Shown piece by piece: positions 1-5,900 of a stretch of DNA of 12,040 nt (positions within the stretch are counted from its first letter, which is position 1; each line of letters opens with the position of its first letter). Source of the stretch: Lachnospiraceae bacterium UBA3821. GTDB lineage: Bacteria; Bacillota; Clostridia; Lachnospirales; Lachnospiraceae. The notes beneath the pieces are model-generated. The model ran no database searches and had not been told where the DNA came from. It saw nothing but the letters and a program-made list of their open reading frames with translations. A program made the translations under genes and the position numbers. The DNA lies in the NCBI GenBank assembly GCA_002368865.1, contig DFDT01000224.1:37267-49306 (forward strand), in the 5' to 3' direction.

Positions 1-1062
1 AATGCATTGGCGAACAACGACTCCCTGCTGTCCCAGTCCTTGGAGAGATTATCTTCCGGTCTGAAAGTAAATCATGCAAAGGATAATCCTGCGGGACTTG
101 CAATGTCCAAGAGAATGAATGCGCAGCTGAAGGGATTGTCTGTGGCAACGCAGAATGCCAGCGACGGCGTGTCCGTGATCGAGACGGCGGACGGTGCGCT
201 GACGGAAGTGGCGGCTATGCTGCAGCGGATCAATGAGCTGTCCGTAAAAGCGGCAAACGGTACGATGACCGGTGAGGACCGCGCCACCATTCAGTCCGAG
301 GTAGACCAGCTGAAGCAGGAGATCCAGAGAATCTCCGACACCACAGAGTTCAACGGGCAGAAGCTTTTAAACGGAGAATTCACTGCCAAGGGATATACCA
401 ACAATAATGACGTAAAGGTGAATTCCTACAATGAAACGATTCCTGTAAAAACATACAGTATTGACAGCATTTCCGTGATCAAAAATGCGGAGGGAGAACT
501 GGAACTGGCCGGAGAGCCTGCTCTGGGACCGGAGTTCCCGGAAGGCTGCAGAGCGGAACTCAGAGATAATCTGCTCACGATCCGCGACGATGATCAGTTC
601 GAACTGACCCTGGAGCTTCCGAAGGACGGAGGTACTATCAGCGGTCTGGAAGTGGATGTGAAGGGGATCGGTGCGATGCGTCTGCAGGTGGGTTCCAACG
701 AAGGCCAGGTTCTGGAGGTGGAAATTCCGGCAGTCAATCTGTTGAACATGGGAATTCAGGATATTGATGTGAGCACGCCGGAAGGCGCGGATAAAGCCAT
801 CGAGCGCGTGGATGAGGCGATTCAGTTTGTATCCAGTGTGAGAGGCAAACTGGGCGCTTATCAGAATCGTCTGGAGTCCACAGTGAACAGTCTGGACATT
901 ACCAGCGAAAACATGACGGCGGCATATTCCCGCATCATGGATGTGGACATGGCAGAGGAGATGACGGAGTACACCACCGCGCAGGTGCTGACCCAGGCGG
1001 GCACATCCATGCTGGCACAGGCAAACGAAAGACCGTCACAGGTTTTGCAGCTCTTACAGTAA
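1..1062 (+). CDS. fliC: Flagellin, 5'-truncated by the window edge
   Basis: Structural subunit of the flagellar filament. The reading frame is open from base 1, and the first visible residues (NALANNDSLLSQSLERLSSG) fall inside the conserved D0/D1 N-terminal helix, so roughly the first 10-20 codons lie upstream. The TTG at position 7 is not the real start. The 353 visible residues show the conserved N-terminal D0/D1 block (LSSGLKVNHAKDNPAGLA, then LQRINELSVKAANGT at about residues 74-88, then FNGQKLLNG). A variable surface segment of about 110 residues follows (about 125-235). The C-terminal D1/D0 block ends in MLAQANERPSQVLQLLQ, the classic flagellin terminus. The variable region holds one cysteine (visible residue 183), uncommon in flagellins. 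fliS follows after 29 nt, so the two are probably cotranscribed. Family assignment is secure; whether this is the major flagellin of the strain is unknown. Confidence 0.97.
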   Translation, partial: NALANNDSLLSQSLERLSSGLKVNHAKDNPAGLAMSKRMNAQLKGLSVATQNASDGVSVIETADGALTEVAAMLQRINELSVKAANGTMTGEDRATIQSEVDQLKQEIQRISDTTEFNGQKLLNGEFTAKGYTNNNDVKVNSYNETIPVKTYSIDSISVIKNAEGELELAGEPALGPEFPEGCRAELRDNLLTIRDDDQFELTLELPKDGGTISGLEVDVKGIGAMRLQVGSNEGQVLEVEIPAVNLLNMGIQDIDVSTPEGADKAIERVDEAIQFVSSVRGKLGAYQNRLESTVNSLDITSENMTAAYSRIMDVDMAEEMTEYTTAQVLTQAGTSMLAQANERPSQVLQLLQ

Positions 1063-1091
1063 GGCGCGGATAGCAGAAAAAGGAGAACAGC

Positions 1092-1565
1092 ATGACCAAG
1101 GAATGCAAGCAACAGTTTACCTTGCGGATTTCTCAGGCGAATTCTACGGAATTGGTCGTGATCTTATATGAAATGATGCTTTGTTATCTGGATGAGGCCG
1201 AACAGGCGCAAAAGGAGAACGATGATGCGGCGCTTGCCGAGGCAATCCGCAAGTGCAGAGGATGCCTGAATGAGTTGGAGCAGTCACTGCACATGGAATA
1301 TGCCCAGGCAAGGAATCTGATGCAGCTCTACTTCTATTGTGCCCGGAAACTGGTACATGCCGGACAGCACAAAGAGGGAGCGCTGGACGAGATCCGCAAA
1401 GTGATCGAACCTTTGCGGGACGCCTACGCACAGATCGCAGAGCAGAATACCGACGGTCCGGTCATGGGGAATTCCCAGACCGTATATGCCGGTTTAACCT
1501 ACGGACGTAACACCCTGACGGAGAACATGGCGGATCAGGGTTCTAACCGGGGAATGCGCGTATAA
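1092..1565 (+). CDS. fliS: Flagellin export chaperone FliS
   Basis: FliS binds the C-terminal D0 helix of flagellin in the cytoplasm, prevents premature polymerisation and delivers it to the flagellar export gate. The 157-residue product has the FliS four-helix pattern. It runs from an N-terminal segment before the helix-1 signature (about 18-40, TELVVILYEMMLCYLDEAEQ), through helix 2 (about 44-66), the helix-3 region LMQLYFYCARKLVHA (76-90), and the final helix near 97-118 (DEIRKVIEPLRDAYAQI). It is longer than a typical FliS (about 125-135 residues) because of a tail of about 40 residues containing VYAGLTYGRNTL (131-142). This may be a clostridial extension, by recollection of the family only. 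The ATG is preceded by AAAGGAG at 6-7 nt spacing. The last 72 bases overlap the minus-strand DUF2508 gene. Position directly after flagellin supports the call. Confidence 0.93.
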   Translation: MTKECKQQFTLRISQANSTELVVILYEMMLCYLDEAEQAQKENDDAALAEAIRKCRGCLNELEQSLHMEYAQARNLMQLYFYCARKLVHAGQHKEGALDEIRKVIEPLRDAYAQIAEQNTDGPVMGNSQTVYAGLTYGRNTLTENMADQGSNRGMRV

Positions 1566-1808
1566 AGGAACCTCCTCGGTGGTCTGTTCACCGGCGAGTT
1601 CCGTCAGATGCGCATATCGCTTTTGTAGTGCATTGATTTCATAAATATAACTGTCGATCAGATCGGCATCCACAGCGTTATTAAAACCCGAATAGGCAAT
1701 CTCCAAAGCCTGTCGGGTTTTTTCTATGGATTCTTTTAAGTCGAAAGATGTCAGGTCGGATTCAATGGGAAGGATCTGGTTCAAATTCTGTCTGTAAAAA
1801 ACTTTCAT
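1494..1808 (-). CDS. DUF2508 family protein (YaaL-like)
   Basis: Small soluble protein of 104 residues and unknown biochemical role. In Bacillus the homologue yaaL sits immediately before bofA. The start chosen is the ATG at 1808-1806 (reading MKVFYRQNL), because GAAAGGAG precedes it at normal spacing; the open frame extending upstream has no support. Residues about 22-72 fit the DUF2508 pattern: an acidic/amphipathic helix (DLKESIEKTRQALEIAYSGF), a central NAVDADLIDSYIYEI segment resembling the family's 'DPDLID..IY' core, and a second helix ending LQKRYAHL. The last 24 or so residues come from DNA that is also the 3' end of fliS on the other strand. The gene is convergent with fliS and divergent from bofA, unlike the co-directional Bacillus order. 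A terminator hairpin lies within its coding sequence. Assignment is by pattern recall, not by search. Confidence 0.82.
   Translation of the reverse strand: MKVFYRQNLNQILPIESDLTSFDLKESIEKTRQALEIAYSGFNNAVDADLIDSYIYEINALQKRYAHLTELAGEQTTEEVPLYAHSPVRTLIRHVLRQGVTSVG
1683..1723 (+). terminator. Rho-independent terminator for flagellin-fliS, inside DUF2508
   Basis: An inverted repeat pairs AAAACCCGA (1683-1691) with the TCGGGTTTT around 1714-1721. It continues through TAGGC (1693-1697) with GCCTG (1708-1712), leaving one bulged A and a 10-nt loop. A run of six T follows on the plus strand (1718-1723). This is a textbook intrinsic terminator for plus-strand transcription, 118 nt after the fliS stop codon. 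On the minus strand the same stem is followed only by TTTTAATAA, a weaker U-tract, so partial termination of the DUF2508 transcript is possible. The hairpin bases also encode DUF2508 residues about 29-45 (EKTRQALEIAYSGFN). Function is inferred from structure. Confidence 0.8.
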
Positions 1809-1971
1809 GCCATATCTCCTTTCAACAATTCCTTTTGCCGGACAAAACACCAGCCCGGATCGGTTGTTACAAGTATAGGTACGGGATTTGCAAAATATAC
1901 CAAAAAAAGGAATTTTTATGCCGTTCGGACATACAAATAAAGAGAAGAGGTTTGAGGACAAAGAGGTTTCT

Positions 1972-2244
1972 ATGAAAGAGCAGACAAGTGTGCTGATCGT
2001 GATCGGTATGTGTGCGTTGATCCTGGTGATCGGGTTGTTCAGACAAAAAACAGAGTGGCTGTTAAACATTGTGATGCGGAGTATTCTGGGGACGGTGATC
2101 ATGTATTTTGCAAATTCCCTGCTGGCGGCAGGCGGTATTTCTCTGGGGATTGGCATCAATCTGGTGACAGTTTTGACATCCGGAATCCTTGGCCTGCCTG
2201 GGATTGCGGCACTTTATGCCATTGGATTTTACAAAATATTATGA
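1972..2244 (+). CDS. bofA: BofA-like sigma-K processing inhibitor family protein
   Basis: In Bacillus, BofA is an integral membrane protein of the forespore-facing mother-cell membrane that, with SpoIVFA, holds the SpoIVFB protease inactive until sigma-K activation. The 90-residue product has two hydrophobic stretches, about 7-25 (VLIVIGMCALILVIGLF) and about 32-50. It then shows the family's most conserved C-terminal segment, GIGINLVTVLTSGILGLPGI (56-75), very like the 'INxVTxxxxGxLGxPG' core of BofA. Its length matches Bacillus BofA (87). The ATG at 1972 follows GAGG with 6-7 nt spacing and gives the family-typical N-terminus. An in-frame ATG at 1918, preceded by AAAAGGAA, would add 18 polar residues and cannot be excluded. 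Clostridia often keep BofA outside a full SpoIVF pathway, so the exact role here is inferred. It is divergent from DUF2508, its usual neighbour. Confidence 0.88.
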   Translation: MKEQTSVLIVIGMCALILVIGLFRQKTEWLLNIVMRSILGTVIMYFANSLLAAGGISLGIGINLVTVLTSGILGLPGIAALYAIGFYKIL

Positions 2245-2247
2245 AAA

Positions 2248-2277
2248 TTGACGAAAATGCTAAAATTATGCTATATA
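2248..2277 (+). promoter_or_regulatory. Candidate upstream promoter P1 for the Tad operon
   Basis: TTGACG (2248-2253) and TATATA (2272-2277) are separated by 18 nt and begin 4 nt after the bofA stop. The -35 box differs from the sigma-A consensus at one base and the -10 at two. The surroundings are AT-rich. It is weaker than the promoter directly downstream and could be fortuitous in AT-rich DNA. Confidence 0.4.
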
Positions 2278-2280
2278 TAC

Positions 2281-2308
2281 TTGCCATAGTCGAAAAATGT
2301 GTTATAAT
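2281..2308 (+). promoter_or_regulatory. Probable main sigma-A promoter P2 of the Tad operon
   Basis: TTGCCA (2281-2286) and a perfect TATAAT (2303-2308) are separated by 16 nt. A TGt directly before the -10 makes it an extended -10 element (TGTTATAAT). Expected transcription start is near 2314-2316, giving a leader of about 100 nt before the TTG start of the first tad gene. No other promoter of this quality was found between here and the end of the window, and the gene packing downstream fits one long transcript. A palindrome GACATGTC (2332-2339) lies about 25 nt after the -10 and could be an operator; this is speculative. Confidence 0.72.
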
Positions 2309-2352
2309 AGGCATTACTTAAATACAAATGTTGACATGTCTTTGAATCCTGC

Positions 2353-2369
2353 GGGAGAAATATCCTCCC
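2353..2369 (+). other. Short GC-rich hairpin in the Tad operon leader
   Basis: GGGAG (2353-2357) can pair with CTCCC (2365-2369) around a 7-nt loop in the predicted 5' leader. The same CTCC bases could alternatively pair with the GGAG Shine-Dalgarno at 2403-2406. There is no T-run, so it is not an intrinsic terminator. I recognise no known riboswitch motif in the leader (2315-2414). The stem is short and may have no function. Confidence 0.3.
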
Positions 2370-2414
2370 CAAATTCCGTAACCGGTAATATGAATATGCA
2401 AAGGAGTTGTTTGG

Positions 2415-2918
2415 TTGATCAGTTTAATATGGATGTTGTGTATTGCCTGTCTGTATGATTACAGACAGAAGAGGATTCCCAATCCTTTGATCTTATTGAT
2501 CGCAGGATGGGGATTGATCAGAAATGGATATAAGGAGATGCTGTTTGGGGTGGGAATCTACATCCTGGTATCTGCGGTGGTCGCCTTTCTCTTGTATCCC
2601 CTCTTTCGGATCGGTGGTCTGGGAGCAGGGGATGTGAAGCTGATGAGTGTCTGCGCGGGATTTTTTCCTGTGAAGAGAGTACTTTATTTTCTGTTTATTT
2701 CTTTGCTGTTTTCAGCAGTTTTTTCCATAGTCAAATTGTTTAGAGAGAGAAATGTACGGGACAGGGCGGCCTATTTGGGCAAATATTGCAGAGAACTGAT
2801 CAGACAGGGTAAGTGGAGTTATTTTAAACCTTGTATAGGCGATCGGAAATTAGAAGGAATCTGTATGGCCGGACCTGTTTTGTGCAGTGTGATCTTGAGA
2901 GTGGGAGGTGTCTATTGA
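2415..2918 (+). CDS. tadV: Type IV prepilin peptidase, TadV/CpaA-like (A24 family), copy 1
   Basis: Membrane aspartyl protease that cleaves the leader of Flp-type prepilins at the cytoplasmic face. The 167-residue product has several hydrophobic segments and both catalytic aspartates in family context: D15 in LYDYRQKRIPN and D73 in GGLGAGDVKL (the GxGD motif). The C-terminal part (about 145-163, KLEGICMAGPVLCSVIL) corresponds to the last family helix. It lacks the N-terminal methyltransferase/zinc domain of PilD, as is normal for Tad peptidases. The TTG start at 2415 is chosen because AAAGGAG ends 8 nt upstream; the next in-frame ATG (2433) has no such site. Its stop overlaps the TTG start of tadZ (TTGA), suggesting translational coupling. 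It is the first gene of the operon, and a second A24 gene sits at 9976-10395. Confidence 0.9.
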   Translation: MISLIWMLCIACLYDYRQKRIPNPLILLIAGWGLIRNGYKEMLFGVGIYILVSAVVAFLLYPLFRIGGLGAGDVKLMSVCAGFFPVKRVLYFLFISLLFSAVFSIVKLFRERNVRDRAAYLGKYCRELIRQGKWSYFKPCIGDRKLEGICMAGPVLCSVILRVGGVY

Positions 2919-3943
2919 AAGAAAAAAGAAAACCAATCTTGCTTTTATGTGACAAGGAGAAAGAGTATGCGCAATCCATGACAGAATTTCTGCGGGAGCA
3001 TAAGGAATTGCCTTGGGTGGTGCGCACTTATACGGATACGGAGATCATGTTGCAGGAAGAGAAGGGAAAAAGTATTGATCTTATGGTGGTAGCAGAGCGT
3101 ACCTGGCAGGACAATCTGTCGACACTGTGTCCTTTGCGTACGATCGTGTTGCTGGAAAACGGATTAGCGGGAAAGGATGAATTTATCAAAGTGGATAAAT
3201 ACCAGGAGGCCGGGAAAGTGCTCCAGAGCTTTCTGGAGGTTTATCTGGAAATTGCGGAGGATGCCTATTTTCGTGTGGCTGAGATCGGGAAAACCAAATT
3301 TATTGGGATGTACTCGCCGGTCAGACGCGGTTTTCAGACCACTTTTGCACTGACGATGAGTCATATGCTTGCGTTATCGCATAAGACATTATATTTAAAT
3401 TTTGAGCATTTTTCAGGCATTTCTGAACTGGCAGCGCAGACCGGCGCAAGAGATCTCGCGGATCTGCTGTATTTTCTTATGGCAGAAAAGGACAAGTTTC
3501 AGCTGCGGCTTATGACAATCGCGCAGCACGAAGGAAATCTCGATTATGTGCCGCCGATGAAATCGGGGCAAAACCTGTTGACCATATCTGCGGAGGAATG
3601 GCAGCAATTATTGCATAAGCTGGCAGAGACCGGACTGTACGAATATGTCATTATGGACTTGAGTGAAAGTATGCAGGGATTGTTTGATATTTTACGTTTG
3701 TGCACGGTGGTATTCACAGTCACGAAAGAAGATCATATTGCGCAAGGCAAACTTGCAGAATATGAACGGATTTTGGCGGGATATTCCTATGAGGATGTGC
3801 TTCGGAAGACAAAAAAGTGCATGGTACCGCAGGTGCGACGGGTTCCGGATGTATTTGATCAGTATACCAAAGGAGAAATGGCCGATTTTGTAAGCGGTCT
3901 GATAAAAGAATTGGAGGAGACAAATGGCAATGAGCTACATTGA
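2915..3943 (+). CDS. tadZ: TadZ/CpaE-like pilus-positioning protein with degenerate P-loop
   Basis: TadZ/CpaE proteins are MinD/ParA relatives that localise the Tad apparatus. The start is TTG at 2915, overlapping the previous stop by 4 nt and preceded by GGGAGG at 6 nt, giving 342 residues. Residues about 7-115 resemble an atypical receiver domain: a beta strand (PILLLCD), LMVVAERTW where the phosphoacceptor Asp would be expected, TIVLLENG, then IKVDKYQ. Residues about 127-335 form the ATPase-like domain. The deviant Walker A region reads GMYSPVRRGFQTTFAL (131-146), in which the signature GK is replaced by FQ. YEYVIMDLS (242-250) is the Walker-B-like strand and VVFTVTKEDH (265-274) matches the next core strand. 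The Eubacterium rectale TadZ structure belongs to this clostridial type. The gene overlaps tadA by 20 nt. Confidence 0.87.
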   Translation: MKEKRKPILLLCDKEKEYAQSMTEFLREHKELPWVVRTYTDTEIMLQEEKGKSIDLMVVAERTWQDNLSTLCPLRTIVLLENGLAGKDEFIKVDKYQEAGKVLQSFLEVYLEIAEDAYFRVAEIGKTKFIGMYSPVRRGFQTTFALTMSHMLALSHKTLYLNFEHFSGISELAAQTGARDLADLLYFLMAEKDKFQLRLMTIAQHEGNLDYVPPMKSGQNLLTISAEEWQQLLHKLAETGLYEYVIMDLSESMQGLFDILRLCTVVFTVTKEDHIAQGKLAEYERILAGYSYEDVLRKTKKCMVPQVRRVPDVFDQYTKGEMADFVSGLIKELEETNGNELH

Positions 3944-5147
3944 TATGAAGCAGAAACTGAAACATGCGGTGCAGGAGAGAATGGATTACGGACGGGATTA
4001 CACAGATGAGGAGGTGGATGAACTGATCGATGAAACCATTTTGTTGCGGGAAGAATTAAGTCTTTATTCTGTGGAGAGCAGAAGGCAATTGAAAAAGGAA
4101 TTGTTTAATTCTCTCCGGAAACTGGATATTCTGCAGACGTTCGTGGATGACAATTCCATTACAGAGATTATGATCAACGGAACCAATCCAATTTTTGTAG
4201 AGCAGAACGGACATTTAAAGAAATTGGATGTGCGGTTTGAGTCTTTGGAGAAACTGGAGGATGTGATCCAGAAGATTGTGGCGGGATGCAACCGTGTGGT
4301 CAATGAGGCTTCCCCCATTGTGGATGCGCGTTTGTCAAACGGGTCCCGAGTGAATATTGTATTGAGTCCGATTGCTTTGAATGGGCCGATTGTTACGATC
4401 CGGAGATTTCCGGAACATCCGATCACAATGCGTCAGTTGGTGGAAATGGAATCACTTTCTGCGGAAGCCGCAGGTTTTCTAAAGAAACTGGTGCAATCCG
4501 GATATAATCTGTTCGTCAGCGGCGGAACCGGAAGCGGTAAAACTACTTTTTTAAATGCGTTGTCCGGATATATTTCGAAGGAGGAAAGGGTCATTACCAT
4601 CGAGGACAGTGCGGAATTGCAGCTGCAGGATATTCCGAATCTGGTGCAGTTGGAAACAAGAAACAGCAATGTGGAAGGATGTAAGGAGATTACGATCAGA
4701 GATCTGATCCGGGCATCCCTGCGTATGCGCCCGGACAGAATTATTGTCGGGGAGGTCAGAGGTGCAGAGGCGTTTGATATGATGCAATGTCTGAACACGG
4801 GGCATGACGGCAGTATGAGTACCGGGCATGCAAACAGTGCGGAGGATATGATGTCGCGTCTGGAAAATATGGTGCTCATGGGAATGGATCTGCCGCTTGC
4901 CGCGATCAGACAACAGATTGCCTCCGGCTTGGATGTGATCGTACATTTGGGACGCCTTCGGGATAAATCCAGGAGAGTATTGCAAATAGTGGAGGTCTTA
5001 GGATATCAGGACGGCCAATTTCTGCTAAATCCGTTGTATGAATTTGAAGAAAAAGGGGAAACGGCGCAGGGGAAGGTAATTGGTTCGTTGTGTAAGAAAG
5101 GGACATTACAGCATGAACGCAAACTTAAAGCAGCGGGACTATCATAA
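3924..5147 (+). CDS. tadA: Tad secretion motor ATPase TadA (CpaF/VirB11 family)
   Basis: Hexameric cytoplasmic ATPase that drives Flp pilus assembly (and retraction, in this family) with the TadB/TadC platform. The 407-residue product is complete. An N-terminal helical region (1-70) is followed by the N-terminal domain with EIMINGTNPIFVEQNGHL (81-98). The ATPase core has all diagnostic motifs: Walker A SGGTGSGKTT (199-208), an Asp box TIEDSAEL (225-232), Walker B RIIVGEVRG (272-280, catalytic Glu277) and a His box around TGHDGSMSTGHANS (292-305). Arg159-Arg161 in TIRRF matches the family's linker arginines. ATG 3924 follows GGAGGAG. The start overlaps the tadZ end by 20 nt and its 3' end overlaps tadB by 35 nt. 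No key residue is missing. Confidence 0.96.
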   Translation: MAMSYIDMKQKLKHAVQERMDYGRDYTDEEVDELIDETILLREELSLYSVESRRQLKKELFNSLRKLDILQTFVDDNSITEIMINGTNPIFVEQNGHLKKLDVRFESLEKLEDVIQKIVAGCNRVVNEASPIVDARLSNGSRVNIVLSPIALNGPIVTIRRFPEHPITMRQLVEMESLSAEAAGFLKKLVQSGYNLFVSGGTGSGKTTFLNALSGYISKEERVITIEDSAELQLQDIPNLVQLETRNSNVEGCKEITIRDLIRASLRMRPDRIIVGEVRGAEAFDMMQCLNTGHDGSMSTGHANSAEDMMSRLENMVLMGMDLPLAAIRQQIASGLDVIVHLGRLRDKSRRVLQIVEVLGYQDGQFLLNPLYEFEEKGETAQGKVIGSLCKKGTLQHERKLKAAGLS

Positions 5148-5883
5148 GTATGATTGGACGTGGAATGAAATTGTGTTTGAAGGAATCAAGGCTGCAATGG
5201 TCGTAATCCTTCTGGCATATTTCTTTTATCGGAGCGTCTGGGCGGTATTGCCGCTATCAATCGTAGGTATCCTTTTTTTCCGAGATGAATGCAAAAAGAA
5301 GCTGGCAAAATGCAGAGAGGAACTGGGGATACAGTTCAGAGAGTGTATTTTATCTGTGGTTACTTCTATGAAAGCCGGTTATGCGGTGGAAAATGCTTTT
5401 GTAGAAAGCCGAAAGGATATGAAACTTTTGTATGGAGAAGATTCTTTGATCTATGAGGAATTGGAAGGAATCAGACGGGGGCTGGTCGTCAATATCACGC
5501 TGGAGGAGATGTTGTTTTCATTGGGAGAACGCAGTGATAATGAGCATATTTTGCAGTTTGCCCAAGTATTCGCTATCGCAAAAAGAGGCGGCGGAAATCT
5601 TTCGGAGATTATGCAATCCACAGTGAATCTGATCGGGCAGCGAATTGATGCAAAGCGTGAGATCCAGACGGTGTTAAGCGGAAGAAAGATGGAACAGAAT
5701 GTGATGAAAGGTATGCCATTTGCCATATTGCTCTATATTGGCATCAGTTATCCGGGTTATTTTGATGATCTGTATCATAATTTACAGGGAATTGTGATTA
5801 TGACGGTATGTCTGGTGATCTATTTGGCAGCCTATGCGTTGGGAGATCATATTTTGCTTAAGATTGCAAAAAAAATGGAGTAG
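5113..5883 (+). CDS. tadB: Tad platform protein TadB (type II secretion F domain)
   Basis: Inner-membrane platform protein that works with TadC to couple TadA to pilin assembly. The 256-residue product starts with two hydrophobic segments (about 24-40 and 43-57). A cytoplasmic T2SSF helical domain follows (about 70-195), including FRECILSVVTSMKAGYAVENAF (75-96) and the family-typical FAIAKRGGGNLSEIM (153-167). Hydrophobic segments at about 201-215 and 225-246 close it. The start is placed at ATG 5113 (AAAGGGA, 10-nt spacing), giving a 35-nt overlap with tadA. An in-frame TTG at 5080 sits too close to its GGGGAAGG and would add 11 residues. The length is near the TadB norm. Confidence 0.92.
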   Translation: MNANLKQRDYHKYDWTWNEIVFEGIKAAMVVILLAYFFYRSVWAVLPLSIVGILFFRDECKKKLAKCREELGIQFRECILSVVTSMKAGYAVENAFVESRKDMKLLYGEDSLIYEELEGIRRGLVVNITLEEMLFSLGERSDNEHILQFAQVFAIAKRGGGNLSEIMQSTVNLIGQRIDAKREIQTVLSGRKMEQNVMKGMPFAILLYIGISYPGYFDDLYHNLQGIVIMTVCLVIYLAAYALGDHILLKIAKKME

Positions 5884-5900
5884 AAAAAAGAGGTAGGAAC

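Noticed and set aside
1809..1971. Sporulation-type (sigma-E or sigma-G) promoters in the divergent region
   Set aside because: Only partial matches with wrong spacing were found by eye on either strand, so none is reported.
1809..2159. Upstream extension of the minus-strand DUF2508 reading frame to 2159
   Set aside because: The extension is antisense to bofA, lacks family similarity, and the ATG at 1808 has a clear GAAAGGAG site.
2331..2336. TTGACA as a third -35 element
   Set aside because: No -10-like hexamer occurs 16-18 nt downstream, and it lies inside the leader of promoter P2.
2831..2914. ATG-started extension of tadZ
   Set aside because: TTG 2915 has a well-placed GGGAGG and a TTGA coupling overlap; the 28-residue extension only reads through the 3' end of tadV.
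4433..4985. Two long minus-strand frames opposite tadA
   Set aside because: Both are shadows of the strongly conserved TadA ATPase core; no independent coding signal.
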